A stretch of DNA of 64,000 nt from Microlunatus sp. Gsoil 973 (GTDB lineage Bacteria; Actinomycetota; Actinomycetes; Propionibacteriales; Propionibacteriaceae), in contig NZ_CP046122.1 of NCBI RefSeq assembly GCF_009707365.1, forward strand, positions 4,464,001 through 4,528,000, read 5' to 3'. The notes below the pieces were generated by a model. The model did not search any database and was not told the origin of the DNA. It saw only the letters and a program-made list of their open reading frames with translations. A program made the position numbers and the translations under genes. Every line of letters starts with the position of its first letter. Within the stretch, counting starts at the first letter, position 1. Positions 27,324-36,173 of the stretch are shown piece after piece.

Positions 27324-27988
27324 CCGATCCAGTGGCTCTGCGCCTGCCGGTGGCCGATGGGGACGACATCGACGAAGACTTCGCCGCCGATGTTCCGGCC
27401 CTGCATGTGGCGGCGCCCGCGGACGATCGGGTGGACCTGGAACGCGCCGAGCAGGCCGCAGCCGACTTCTTGCGGGCCCTGGGCGTGGGAATCGAGTCGG
27501 AGCATCTGCGCCGGACCCCCGCACGAATGGCACAGGCGTGGGCCGAGATGCTCACCCCGCGGCCGTTCGACCTGACCACGTTCCCCAACGAAGAGCAGTA
27601 CGACGAGTTGGTGCTGGCCCGCGACATCGGCTTCCGGTCGGTCTGCGAACATCATCTGCTGCCGTTCACCGGCCGGGCCTGTGTCGGTTACCTCCCCGGC
27701 GATCGGATCCTGGGGCTGTCGAAGTTGGCCCGGGTGGTCGAACACTTCGCCTGCCGGCCGCAGACCCAGGAACGGATGACCAAACAGATCGCTGATTGGC
27801 TCCAGCAGCAGCTCAGGCCCCGGGCGGTCGGCGTCCTGATTGCCGCCGAACACTCCTGTATGACCTTGCGCGGCGCTCAGGCCGTCGGGTCGAGCACGGT
27901 GACGTCCAGCCTGCTGGGCAGGTTGCGGACCGACGCCGCGTCCCGGCAGGAATTCATGGCTCTGGCCGGCACCCTCCGAGCAAGCTGA
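27320..27988 (+). CDS. folE: GTP cyclohydrolase I
   Basis: 222 aa. Zn ligands are present in SVCEHHLLPFTGRA and EHSCMTLRGAQ, with the substrate loop VGYLPGDRILGLSKLARVV and the family helix HLRRTPARMAQAW. It converts GTP to dihydroneopterin triphosphate for folate or pteridine synthesis. The N-terminal ~40 acidic residues are an extension. Position next to a Cys-rich regulator and a ferredoxin reductase, instead of other fol genes, suggests a second, conditionally expressed copy (inference). 13 bp separate it from the reductase gene. Confidence 0.93.
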   Translation: MTDPVALRLPVADGDDIDEDFAADVPALHVAAPADDRVDLERAEQAAADFLRALGVGIESEHLRRTPARMAQAWAEMLTPRPFDLTTFPNEEQYDELVLARDIGFRSVCEHHLLPFTGRACVGYLPGDRILGLSKLARVVEHFACRPQTQERMTKQIADWLQQQLRPRAVGVLIAAEHSCMTLRGAQAVGSSTVTSSLLGRLRTDAASRQEFMALAGTLRAS

Positions 27989-28001
27989 AGGAGAACAGAT
28001 T

Positions 28002-29228
28002 ATGACCAGCCCGCAGCGAATCGTCGTCGTGGGTGGAGGCCTGGCCGGCGCCAAGAGCGTCGAGGCCCTCCGCGAGCTGACGTCCGACGCCACTATCACC
28101 CTCGTGGCCGCAGAGCCACACCTTCCCTACGAACGGCCACCGCTGTCCAAGAGTTACCTCGCCGGTCAGACCCCGTTCGACGAAGCCGTCGTGCACACCC
28201 GCGATTGGTACGCAGACCAGCACATCGACCTGAGGCTGAACACTCGGGCCACGGCCATCGATGCGGTGGGCCATGTCGTCAGGCTGACCGACGAATCCAC
28301 CCTGGGGTACGACAAACTCATCCTGGCAACGGGCTCGACACCCCGCCGGCTTGCCATCCCCGGTGCCGACGCGGACGGCGTCGCAACACTGCGCACCCGG
28401 GACGACGCCGACCTGATCGCCAGCTGGTTCGGCCGCGACAAACACCTCGCGATCATCGGTGCAGGCTGGATCGGGCTGGAAGTCGCCGCCGCCGCCCGCG
28501 CCGCCGACACCCACGTCACCGTCCTGGAATCGGCCGACCTGCCCTTGCTCCGTGTCCTCGGCCCCGACGTGGCTCGAGTGTTCGCCGATCTCCACCGGGC
28601 CAACGACGTCGACCTTCGCACCGCAACCGGCGTCGCGGCGATCACCACGAGCGGCGAAAGAGTCAGTGGGGTGGGCCTGACCGACGGTAGCCACATCGCT
28701 GCGGATCACGTCCTCATCGGCGTCGGGGCTGCGCCGGACGTGTCCCTGGCCGAGTCGGCCGGGATAGTCGTCGACAACGGGGTTCTGGTCGACTCGACAC
28801 TGCAGTCCAGCGACCCCGACATCTATGCCGTCGGCGACATCGCCAACCACGACCATCCAGTCCTCGGCCGTCGTGTCCGCGTCGAGCACTGGGCCACCGC
28901 GCTCAACCAGCCGGCCGCGGCCGCCGCCTCCCTTCTCGGCCGCCCAACGCCCTACACCGAGCTGCCGTACTTCTTCACCGACCAATACGACCTCGGCATG
29001 GAATACATCGGCCACGCCGACCCCAGCAACACCCGACTCGTCATCCGCGGGAATCTCGCCAAGAGAGAGTTCATCGCGTTCTGGCTGGACGCCGACCACC
29101 ACATCCAAGCCGCCATGAATGTCAACGTCTGGGACGTACCCGACCAGATCAAGCCCCTCATCGTCGCCGGCACCGCGGTCGACCCGGAGCAGCTCGCGGA
29201 CACCGGCATCCCATTGCCGCGGGCCTGA
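28002..29228 (+). CDS. FAD-dependent ferredoxin/rubredoxin reductase
   Basis: 408 aa pyridine nucleotide-disulfide-type oxidoreductase of the rhodocoxin/putidaredoxin-reductase group. FAD site VVVGGGLAGAKSVEALR, PYERPPLSKSYLAG, NAD(P)H site IIGAGWIGLEVAAAAR, and the second FAD motif IYAVGDIANH are all clear, plus the C-terminal VEHWATALNQ. It transfers electrons from NAD(P)H to a small Fe-S protein that feeds a P450 or Rieske oxygenase. GGAGAA precedes the ATG. The Rieske ferredoxin at 33821-34267 is the only possible partner in the window. Confidence 0.92.
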   Translation: MTSPQRIVVVGGGLAGAKSVEALRELTSDATITLVAAEPHLPYERPPLSKSYLAGQTPFDEAVVHTRDWYADQHIDLRLNTRATAIDAVGHVVRLTDESTLGYDKLILATGSTPRRLAIPGADADGVATLRTRDDADLIASWFGRDKHLAIIGAGWIGLEVAAAARAADTHVTVLESADLPLLRVLGPDVARVFADLHRANDVDLRTATGVAAITTSGERVSGVGLTDGSHIAADHVLIGVGAAPDVSLAESAGIVVDNGVLVDSTLQSSDPDIYAVGDIANHDHPVLGRRVRVEHWATALNQPAAAAASLLGRPTPYTELPYFFTDQYDLGMEYIGHADPSNTRLVIRGNLAKREFIAFWLDADHHIQAAMNVNVWDVPDQIKPLIVAGTAVDPEQLADTGIPLPRA

Positions 29229-29236
29229 CCGATGGG

Positions 29237-30325
29237 CTACACCGTTGAGGCCCTTCGCTCCATCTGTCGCAGCACCGACTCCGGAATCTCGATACCCCAA
29301 CCCGGAGCCTCGGACACGATGATCTCACCTCCGCGAGCGACGGGAAACGGCTCGTAGAAGTGCATGTCGGAGACGTCCTCGATGGTCCACTCGTGAAACA
29401 GGCTGCAGGCCGGCATCGCCGTCACCAGGTGCAGCGTGAAGATCGCGGTCAGTGATCGTCCCGAGGAGTGGGGAACGCACGGCACGCCGGCGAGATTGGC
29501 GAGGTCGGCGACCTGGCGGGCTCGGGTGATGCCGCCGAGGTAGCCAACATCGGGCTGGATGACGTCGGCCATCCCGGCTGTGACGAGCCGCCGCAGGTTC
29601 TCAACAGAGAACTCCTGCTCGCCGAGACCGATCGGGATGTCCAGCGCCGCGGCGATCCGTTCGGCGTTCTCGTACTCCCAATAGGGCACCGGCTCTTCGA
29701 AGTGCAGGTAGTCGTACTCCTCGAGCAATCGTCCGATCCGAACGGCTTGTCCGGGTGAGTAGGCGCCGTTCGCATCAGCACTGATCTCGATCTCCTCCCC
29801 GAGTTCCTTCCGCAACAGGGGCACGAGTCGCGACGTGCGGCCCGAACGAGGTTCCCCGTCGCGACCGTTTCGCTCACCGATCTTGACCTTGACCGCGCCG
29901 AAGCCGTGTTCGGCGACAGCAGTGATCATGCGATCGACCTCATCCTCCGGGGTCGTGTCGCGGCGCATCGCCGACCCGTACACCGGCACAGCGGGGCGTG
30001 CCTTGCCGCCGAGTAGTTGGTAGACCGGTTGGGACTTGGCCCTGCCGACGAGATCCCAGAGCGCGGTGTCAACGCCGGCCAGCGCACGGAACAGGAATCC
30101 GCCGAAATACTTGTACTCCGCACGGGCACACGAGTCGGCCAGCGTCACGACGTCGAACGGGTCGCGACCCAGATAGTTGCGCGCCACCAGGCTGTGCAGC
30201 ACCTCGGCGGTGATCTTGGCTTCCGAGTGTGCCGTCTGGCCGATGCCTTCCAGACCGTCATCCGTGCGGACGCGAACGATGCATCCGTGCCCCTCGAAAG
30301 TCTCGATGGAGATGATCTTGGTCAC
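29237..30325 (-). CDS. Mandelate racemase/muconate lactonizing enzyme family protein
   Basis: 362 aa enolase-superfamily enzyme. KVKIGER supplies the K-x-K catalytic lysine; metal ligands are in SADANGAY (Asp), HFEEPVP (Glu) and GLGEQEF (Glu); VPHSSG holds the opposite-face His. This set suits acid-sugar dehydratases or racemases, but specificity is open. Start GTG 30325 begins TKIISIETF. It is the last gene of the minus-strand operon that starts at 37570 and comes 25 bp after the first amidohydrolase gene. Confidence 0.88.
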   Translation of the reverse strand: MTKIISIETFEGHGCIVRVRTDDGLEGIGQTAHSEAKITAEVLHSLVARNYLGRDPFDVVTLADSCARAEYKYFGGFLFRALAGVDTALWDLVGRAKSQPVYQLLGGKARPAVPVYGSAMRRDTTPEDEVDRMITAVAEHGFGAVKVKIGERNGRDGEPRSGRTSRLVPLLRKELGEEIEISADANGAYSPGQAVRIGRLLEEYDYLHFEEPVPYWEYENAERIAAALDIPIGLGEQEFSVENLRRLVTAGMADVIQPDVGYLGGITRARQVADLANLAGVPCVPHSSGRSLTAIFTLHLVTAMPACSLFHEWTIEDVSDMHFYEPFPVARGGEIIVSEAPGWGIEIPESVLRQMERRASTV

Positions 30326-30350
30326 GTTGCTCTCTGTTCCGGGGTGATGG

Positions 30351-31463
30351 TCATCGAATCTTGGTTGCCCCGGCCGGAAGCTTGTAGAACGCGCGCGCAT
30401 TCTCGGTGTAGATCTTCTCCCGCTGATCTGCGGGGAGCCGCACCTGGAAGGCGTGCAGCGGGTGATCGAAGTCCCAGTGCGGGTAGTCGGTGGAGAACAT
30501 CACCTTGTCGACCCCACCGAGTTGCTCGAACACCTTGTGCAGATCCGCAGGCCGGTGTGGCTCCTCGATCGGCTGGGTCGTCATCCAGAAGTGCTCCCAC
30601 AGATACTCCGACGGCCGGCGAGGGACGTGCGGAACTTCGGACCGGAAGCGTTTCCAATGGGTGTCCATCCGCCAGGCGAGTGACGGCAGCCAGGCGAAGC
30701 CCCCTTCGATCAGCGCGATCCGCAGGTTCGGCACGCGCTCGAAGATTCCACTGAAGATCAGGCTCGCGACGTGGGCCTGGAACGCGGCGGACATTCCGGT
30801 GTGGTCCTCCAGGTAGAAGGAGGGCCATCCTGTCGCACTGATCGGGAAGCCTCGGACGCCGCCGCCGTAATGGATCCCGACCGGAAGATCGTGGCGCGCG
30901 GCCGTCTCATACATCTTCCAGTAGCGCCGGTCACCGAGCGGGGCAGTGCTTCGCGCGACGAGCAGCACCTGGACGAAGCCGGGATGACCTGCCAGGCGTT
31001 CGATCTCAGCGACCGCCTGTTCACTGTGCTCGGCTGGAACGATCATGCCCGCTCGTAGACGGTCTTCGGGTTCCAGCCATTCCTTGATCTGCCAGTCGTT
31101 GGTCGCGGTTGACAGCGCTGCGGAGAATTCCGGATCGAGTTGACTTCCGGCGCCGCTCAACGGGCCGAGGATTCCGTATTCGACATTCAGCGCGTCGAGG
31201 TGCTGGACCTGCATGAAGCCGAGATCGGCGCCCGGCTGGAGACCTGACGGGGGGAACGCATCCCAGCGTGCGGGTGACCCCTTGGGGTAGACGTTGCCCG
31301 AGTGCTGCCGTGAGCCGAAGGTGCGCAGGTGCCGGAGCCACCGGTTCGGCAGGTAGGGATGGAGAGAGTCGGGCGACATGACGTTGTGGATGTCGCAGTC
31401 GATGATCATCTGCTTGGCCGGCCGGCGATGGCTGGTTCGCGGTCGGGTGACTGTGTCGGTCAC
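30351..31463 (-). CDS. Amidohydrolase family protein (ACMSD-like), copy 1
   Basis: 370 aa metal-dependent TIM-barrel hydrolase of the amidohydrolase-2 (ACMSD) group. IDCDIHNVMSPDSL carries the first metal motif (D-x-H), VGIHYGGGVRG the central His, and MFSTDYPHWDFD the catalytic Asp. YLPNRWLRHL and SRQHSGNVYPKGSP are shared with copy 2. Members hydrolyse or decarboxylate small aromatic or heterocyclic acids. Very similar to copy 2 along its length (by eye), so the two arose by tandem duplication. Confidence 0.87.
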   Translation of the reverse strand: MTDTVTRPRTSHRRPAKQMIIDCDIHNVMSPDSLHPYLPNRWLRHLRTFGSRQHSGNVYPKGSPARWDAFPPSGLQPGADLGFMQVQHLDALNVEYGILGPLSGAGSQLDPEFSAALSTATNDWQIKEWLEPEDRLRAGMIVPAEHSEQAVAEIERLAGHPGFVQVLLVARSTAPLGDRRYWKMYETAARHDLPVGIHYGGGVRGFPISATGWPSFYLEDHTGMSAAFQAHVASLIFSGIFERVPNLRIALIEGGFAWLPSLAWRMDTHWKRFRSEVPHVPRRPSEYLWEHFWMTTQPIEEPHRPADLHKVFEQLGGVDKVMFSTDYPHWDFDHPLHAFQVRLPADQREKIYTENARAFYKLPAGATKIR

Positions 31464-31505
31464 GGTCGGGCAACCTTCCTCGGGTGCAATAGGAGTGGTC
31501 TGTGT

Positions 31506-32634
31506 CTAGTTCTGATGCGTCGCGCGTGCGGGCAGCCGGTAGAACGCTCGGGCGTTCTCGGTGTAGATCTTCTCCCGCTGATCCTGCGGAATCCGGACCT
31601 GGAAGGCGTGAACGGGCGAATCGAAGTCCCAGTGCGGATAGTCGGTGGAGAACATGATCTTGTCCACTCCGCCGAGGTGGTCGAACACTGTGAGCAGGTC
31701 AGCGGCGCGATGCGGTTCCTCGATCGGCTGGGTGGTGAACCACATTCGTTCGGCGACATATTCGCTCGGTCGTCGACGTACCTGCGGCGTCTCTGACCCG
31801 AACCGGTGCCATTGCTGGTCCATGCGCCAGGTCAGGGACGGCAACCACGCGAAACCGCCCTCGATCATCGCGAACCTGAGTGCAGGCAGTTTCTCGAAGA
31901 TGCCGGAGAACACCAGGCTTGCCACGTGCGCTTGGAAGGCGGTGGACATCACTGCATGGTCCTCGAGGTAGTAGGAGGGCCATCCGGCGGCAGTGACCGG
32001 AACGCCACGGGCGCCGCCGCCGAAGTGCACACCCACCGGAAGATCATGACGGGCCGCTGCCTCGTAGATCTTCCAATACCGCCGATCACCCAGCGGTGCC
32101 GACGTGCGCGCCACCAGCAGCACCTGGACGAACGCCGGATGCCCGGCTACCCGGTCGATCTCGTCGGCCGCGAGTTCCGCGTCCTCCATCGGTACGACGA
32201 TCCCGCAGCGGAGGCGGGAGTCCTTCTCGTACCACTCATCGACCTGCCAATCGTTGGTCGCTCTGCACAGCGCCGCGCCGTATTCCCTGGTTGAGCTGTG
32301 CCGGGCCGCCACCCAGGCAGTTCAGGACACCGAATTCGACGCCCATCGGGTCGAGGTGCTGTTGCTGCATGAATCCAAGATCAGCGCCCGCTGCGAGGCC
32401 TGACGGCGGAGCTGCATCCGCACGGGCGGCACCCGGCGATCCCTTCGGGTAGACGGCGCCGGTGTGCTGGCGCGATCCGTACAGCCGATGATGTTGGAGC
32501 CACCGGTTGGGTAGGTACGGATCCAGCGAGGTCGGCGAAATCACGTTGTGGATGTCGCAATCGATGATCGTCAGACGGGATGGCCGGTCACGGTCCGGGG
32601 TGCGGGTCGGGTTCAGTGTGCTGGTGTTGGACAC
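31506..32634 (-). CDS. Amidohydrolase family protein (ACMSD-like), copy 2, apparent frameshift
   Basis: Paralogue of the downstream gene. The N-terminal part (TIIDCDIHNVISPTSL to GGGPAQLNQ) and the rest (EYGAALCRATNDWQVDEW to the end, with VGVHFGGGARG and MFSTDYPHWDFD) are in different frames. The break is in CCC at 32285-32287 (GGG in mRNA); GG would read QLNQEYGAAL, matching QLDPEFSAAL in copy 1. The corrected protein is about 375 aa. All catalytic residues are intact, so a sequence error is likely. Confidence 0.82.
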
Positions 32635-32644
32635 GGTCGTCCTG

Positions 32645-33739
32645 TCATGGAAGCCGGTAGGTGGCCAGCGCGTTGCCTGACATGATCTTGGTCAGCAGCG
32701 CATCCGACAGTCCGTGCGGCAGCGCGTCAGCGGGATCGTCGAAGTGGGCCTGCGGGTAATCGGTCGAGAACATCAGCATCTCGTCGCAGAGCAGCTGATC
32801 GATGACCTGCAGCATGAACTCGGGCGTATCGGGATGGTCAAGGGGAGCGATCGTCATCCGGATGTGATCACGCACGATCTCCGACGGTGGTCGATCGACC
32901 CAGGGCACCTCTCGACGCAGCCCTTTCCAGTCCTTGTCGAAGCGCCACAGCAATGCCGGCAACCAGGTGAAGCCGCCTTCGATGGTCACCATCTTCAGAT
33001 CGGGGAACTGGACGAAGACCCCCTCGGTCACCAGGCTCAGCAGTTGCGCCTGGAAGGCCAGCGGCACGTCGACGTAGTCCTCGACGAAATAGGTCGGCCA
33101 GCCCACCGGTGTCAGGGGGTTACCGCTCAGGCCCCCTGCCTGGATGCCGACGACGAGACCCGCCCGTTGCGCTGCTTCATAGATCGGCCAGAATGCCCGG
33201 CGGCCGAGTGGCTCCCGGCTCCGCGAGGGAACCGTCACCTGGACGAACTGGCTGTGCTGTGACGCCCACTCGACCTCTCTGGCCGCGAACCCGGGATTCT
33301 GCAGCGGAAGTACGGCGGCCCCGCGGAGTCGAGGATCCCGTTCAAGGAATTCGTGGAGTTGCCACTCATTCAGAGCGCGAGCCAGCGCAGCGGCGAGGTC
33401 GTCGTTGTGCACGGAGTCGACGGCGTAGGTGCAGTTCACCAGCGCATACGTCAGATCCCATGGATCCAGAAGCTGAGCCTGCAACAGCTCCAGGCTCGAG
33501 CCCGGCGGTCCCTGTTCGGGTTTCGAGCCCGGGAGAAACATGTTCGGCGCGTTGGGCGGGTAGAGATTCGACGGCAGTCCACCCATCCCGGACTCGGTGA
33601 TGTAGTCCTGCCACCGCTCAGCCAGATAGGGAAACAGTGTCTTCAGCCCGGGCAGGTTGATGTGGACATCCGTGTCGATCAGGGGATGACCGGACCATTG
33701 CTCCGGCCTGGCGAACCTTTCGATCTGCTGTGTGGTCAC
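32645..33739 (-). CDS. Amidohydrolase family protein (ACMSD-like), copy 3
   Basis: 364 aa, more distant from copies 1 and 2. Metal motif LIDTDVHINLPG, central VVGIQAGGLSG in which the His of copies 1 and 2 is replaced by Gln, VTIEGGFTWLPALLWRFD, and MFSTDYPQAHFDDP. The missing His could change metal binding or reaction type. It lies directly upstream of copy 2 (10 bp) and downstream of the Rieske gene in the same operon. Confidence 0.85.
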   Translation of the reverse strand: MTTQQIERFARPEQWSGHPLIDTDVHINLPGLKTLFPYLAERWQDYITESGMGGLPSNLYPPNAPNMFLPGSKPEQGPPGSSLELLQAQLLDPWDLTYALVNCTYAVDSVHNDDLAAALARALNEWQLHEFLERDPRLRGAAVLPLQNPGFAAREVEWASQHSQFVQVTVPSRSREPLGRRAFWPIYEAAQRAGLVVGIQAGGLSGNPLTPVGWPTYFVEDYVDVPLAFQAQLLSLVTEGVFVQFPDLKMVTIEGGFTWLPALLWRFDKDWKGLRREVPWVDRPPSEIVRDHIRMTIAPLDHPDTPEFMLQVIDQLLCDEMLMFSTDYPQAHFDDPADALPHGLSDALLTKIMSGNALATYRLP

Positions 33740-33820
33740 CGTCGGGTCTCACTTTCGTGGTGCGGACAGGCATGGCTCGGCGTCGGCAGGGTCCGGGGGT
33801 GCGCGGCGCCCAGCAGCGGT

Positions 33821-34267
33821 TCAGAGATTGATGATGACGTAATCACGATCCACCTCGACCTCGTAGGTCTCTCCCGCGTACGGACCGGGCTGGTAGCCGG
33901 CTGCCTGCAACTCGGGATTCTTCGCCAGGATCTCGCCGGGTTCGACACTCGTCGGGTACGCCCGGACCTTGGTCTTCGCGGGGTCGAACCAGGATTGACC
34001 GGTGGCGATCTCGAATTCCCAACCGTGCCACGGGCACCGGATGATCTCGCCGCGCATGACGTAGTCGTAGACGCCAGGTTGATCGGAGCGCACGAGTCCT
34101 GACGTCACGCCCTCGCACATCGGTCCGCCGGCATGCGGACACTTGTTGCGGATGGCATAGAAGCTGCCCTTCACATTGAAGACGCCGATCGACCGCCTGG
34201 CGATCTCGACCACCTTGCGATGGCCGGGAGGGATTTCGTCGACGGTTGCAACCACGTATTTCGGCAC
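33821..34267 (-). CDS. Rieske [2Fe-2S] ferredoxin-like protein
   Basis: 148 aa single-domain Rieske protein. NKCPHAGGPMCEG gives C-x-H and CPWHGWEFEIATG gives C-x2-H, the complete cluster set. Length and lack of a catalytic domain fit an electron-transfer component, not an oxygenase. No oxygenase alpha subunit is present; the only reductase in the window is at 28002. It sits between the ABC permease and the amidohydrolase genes. Confidence 0.9.
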   Translation of the reverse strand: MPKYVVATVDEIPPGHRKVVEIARRSIGVFNVKGSFYAIRNKCPHAGGPMCEGVTSGLVRSDQPGVYDYVMRGEIIRCPWHGWEFEIATGQSWFDPAKTKVRAYPTSVEPGEILAKNPELQAAGYQPGPYAGETYEVEVDRDYVIINL

Positions 34268-34308
34268 GTGCTATCTCCTTGTTCCGACGGCCTCGCCTGC
34301 CGTCTTCA

Positions 34309-35238
34309 TCATTTGATCCCAGTCATCGAGATCCCTCGGGTGAAGTACTTCTGAGCGAAGACGAAGACCGCGACGGTTGGGATGATCGCCAGAGTCGCCC
34401 CCGCCATCAGCGGGCCGTACTGGGTGCTTTCGTTGGTCTGGAAGAACGCGAGGCCGACCGGGATGGTGAACTTGTCGACATCGTTCAGGTAGATCAACGG
34501 ACCGAAGAAGTCGTTCCAGACGTTGACGAAGGTCAGCACCGCGAGCGTCGCAAGGGCCGGTTTCGACAGCGGCAGGATGATCTGGAAGAAGATCCGGAAG
34601 TGGCTCGCACCATCCACCAGCGCCGCCTCGTCGTACTCCTTGGGGATCGACATGAAGAACTGGCGAAGCAGGAACGTGCCGAAGGTGTTGGCGACGATCG
34701 GCGGCACGATCAACGGAAAATGCGTGTTGATCAGTCCGGCCTTGACGTAGGCGGAGTACAGCGGCAGCACCATCAACATGTCCGGGATCATCAATGATGC
34801 CAGGAGCATTGCGAAGGCGGCATCCCTGCCACGGAACTGCAGTCTGGCGAACCCGTAGGCTCCCAACGCGCAGACGAACAGGCGACCGATGATCACCAGA
34901 ACGGTGATGTAGGCGCTGTTGCCGAGGAACCGGACGAAGGGCAGGATGCCGTTGCTGACCAGGTAGGTGTAGTTCTCGACCGTGAAGGGACGGGGGATGA
35001 GCCGGGGGGTCAGGCTGATCACGTCCGTCGGGTCCTTGAAGGAACTCGACACCATCCAGACGAACGGGCCGACCGCGACCGCAGCGACCACGATGCAGCC
35101 GAGGTAGGTCATGGTCGATGAGAGCAGGCGGCTCGACCGGACTCCTAGCCGTGCGGGTCCACTGCCGACTGATGCCCGATCAGCCGGATCCCGACCCGCG
35201 GCACGTCCTACGGTCGCCTGTGCCTCGTTCACGCTCAC
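34309..35238 (-). CDS. Carbohydrate ABC transporter permease (MalG type)
   Basis: 309 aa inner-membrane permease with six hydrophobic helices; the EAA loop is YDEAALVDGASHFRIFFQIILPL. Start GTG 35238 overlaps the stop of the MalF-type gene as GTGA. The N-terminal ~40 residues are a cytoplasmic tail. Works with the next two upstream genes; no ATPase is encoded here, so a shared MsiK-like ATPase elsewhere is expected, as is usual for actinobacterial sugar importers. Confidence 0.92.
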   Translation of the reverse strand: MSVNEAQATVGRAAGRDPADRASVGSGPARLGVRSSRLLSSTMTYLGCIVVAAVAVGPFVWMVSSSFKDPTDVISLTPRLIPRPFTVENYTYLVSNGILPFVRFLGNSAYITVLVIIGRLFVCALGAYGFARLQFRGRDAAFAMLLASLMIPDMLMVLPLYSAYVKAGLINTHFPLIVPPIVANTFGTFLLRQFFMSIPKEYDEAALVDGASHFRIFFQIILPLSKPALATLAVLTFVNVWNDFFGPLIYLNDVDKFTIPVGLAFFQTNESTQYGPLMAGATLAIIPTVAVFVFAQKYFTRGISMTGIK

Positions 35239-36173
35239 TGGTAGAACACCCACTTCCTGGACAGCCGGCTCTGCAACCAGGTGATCGCGACGAGGACCAC
35301 GAAGAGCAGGATCGCCAGCGCCGAGGCGTAACCCATCTTTCGCAGCGTGAATGCCTCGTACCACAAGTGGTAGATGTACACGTAGGTGGCGTCGCCCGGC
35401 CCACCGCTGGTCATCACCATGATCAGGGCGAACACCTGGAACGAGCCGATCGTCTGCAGGATCAGGAGCAGAAAGATCGTCGGTGTCAGAAACGGGATCG
35501 TGACGTGTATGAACCGGGCGAACCGACCCGCACCATCGAGGGTCGCCGCCTCGATCAGCGTCTCCGGGACGCCTTGCAGGCCGGCCAGCACAACGATCAT
35601 GTTGAAGCCCATGTTCGCCCAGATGGCGGTGATGATCACGGCTGCCATCGCCGAACCCGGCTGGCCGAGCCAGTGCGGTCCAGTGATGCCGACCGCGGCC
35701 AGTAACCCGTTGATGACTCCGTACTGATCGCTGAAGACCCACCGGGCGACGATGCCGACCGCAACGAGTGAGGTGACGTAGGGAAGGAAGATCAGAGCCC
35801 TGAACACCGGCATCCCCGGCAGGCGGTTGTTGACCAGTACGGCCAGGCCGATCCCGATCGCGATGCCGACCGGTACATAGCCGATGGTGTAGACGATCGT
35901 GTTGATCAGGCTGCGAGAGAACAGCGGGTCGGCCCCGCTGAACATCTCCTGGTAGTTCCCCAGCCCGATGAAGTGCGGCGCGGTCAGGCCGTTCCAGTCC
36001 GCGAAGCTCGTCACGAGCGTCGGAATGATCGGGAGGACATTGAAGATCAACGTCCCCAGCACCACCGGCCCGATGAACATCCAGCCGCGCACTGTGGTTC
36101 GTCCGAGCGCTCGGCGACGAGCCCCTGGCTGCACGACGACGGATGGACGGTCGACGGCGCGTTCAATGATCAT
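35235..36173 (-). CDS. Carbohydrate ABC transporter permease (MalF type)
   Basis: 312 aa, six TM helices, EAA loop LIEAATLDGAGRFARFIHVTIPF. The ATG at 36173 overlaps the substrate-binding protein stop as ATGA. Pairs with the MalG-type subunit to form the membrane channel. Confidence 0.92.
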   Translation of the reverse strand: MIIERAVDRPSVVVQPGARRRALGRTTVRGWMFIGPVVLGTLIFNVLPIIPTLVTSFADWNGLTAPHFIGLGNYQEMFSGADPLFSRSLINTIVYTIGYVPVGIAIGIGLAVLVNNRLPGMPVFRALIFLPYVTSLVAVGIVARWVFSDQYGVINGLLAAVGITGPHWLGQPGSAMAAVIITAIWANMGFNMIVVLAGLQGVPETLIEAATLDGAGRFARFIHVTIPFLTPTIFLLLILQTIGSFQVFALIMVMTSGGPGDATYVYIYHLWYEAFTLRKMGYASALAILLFVVLVAITWLQSRLSRKWVFYQ

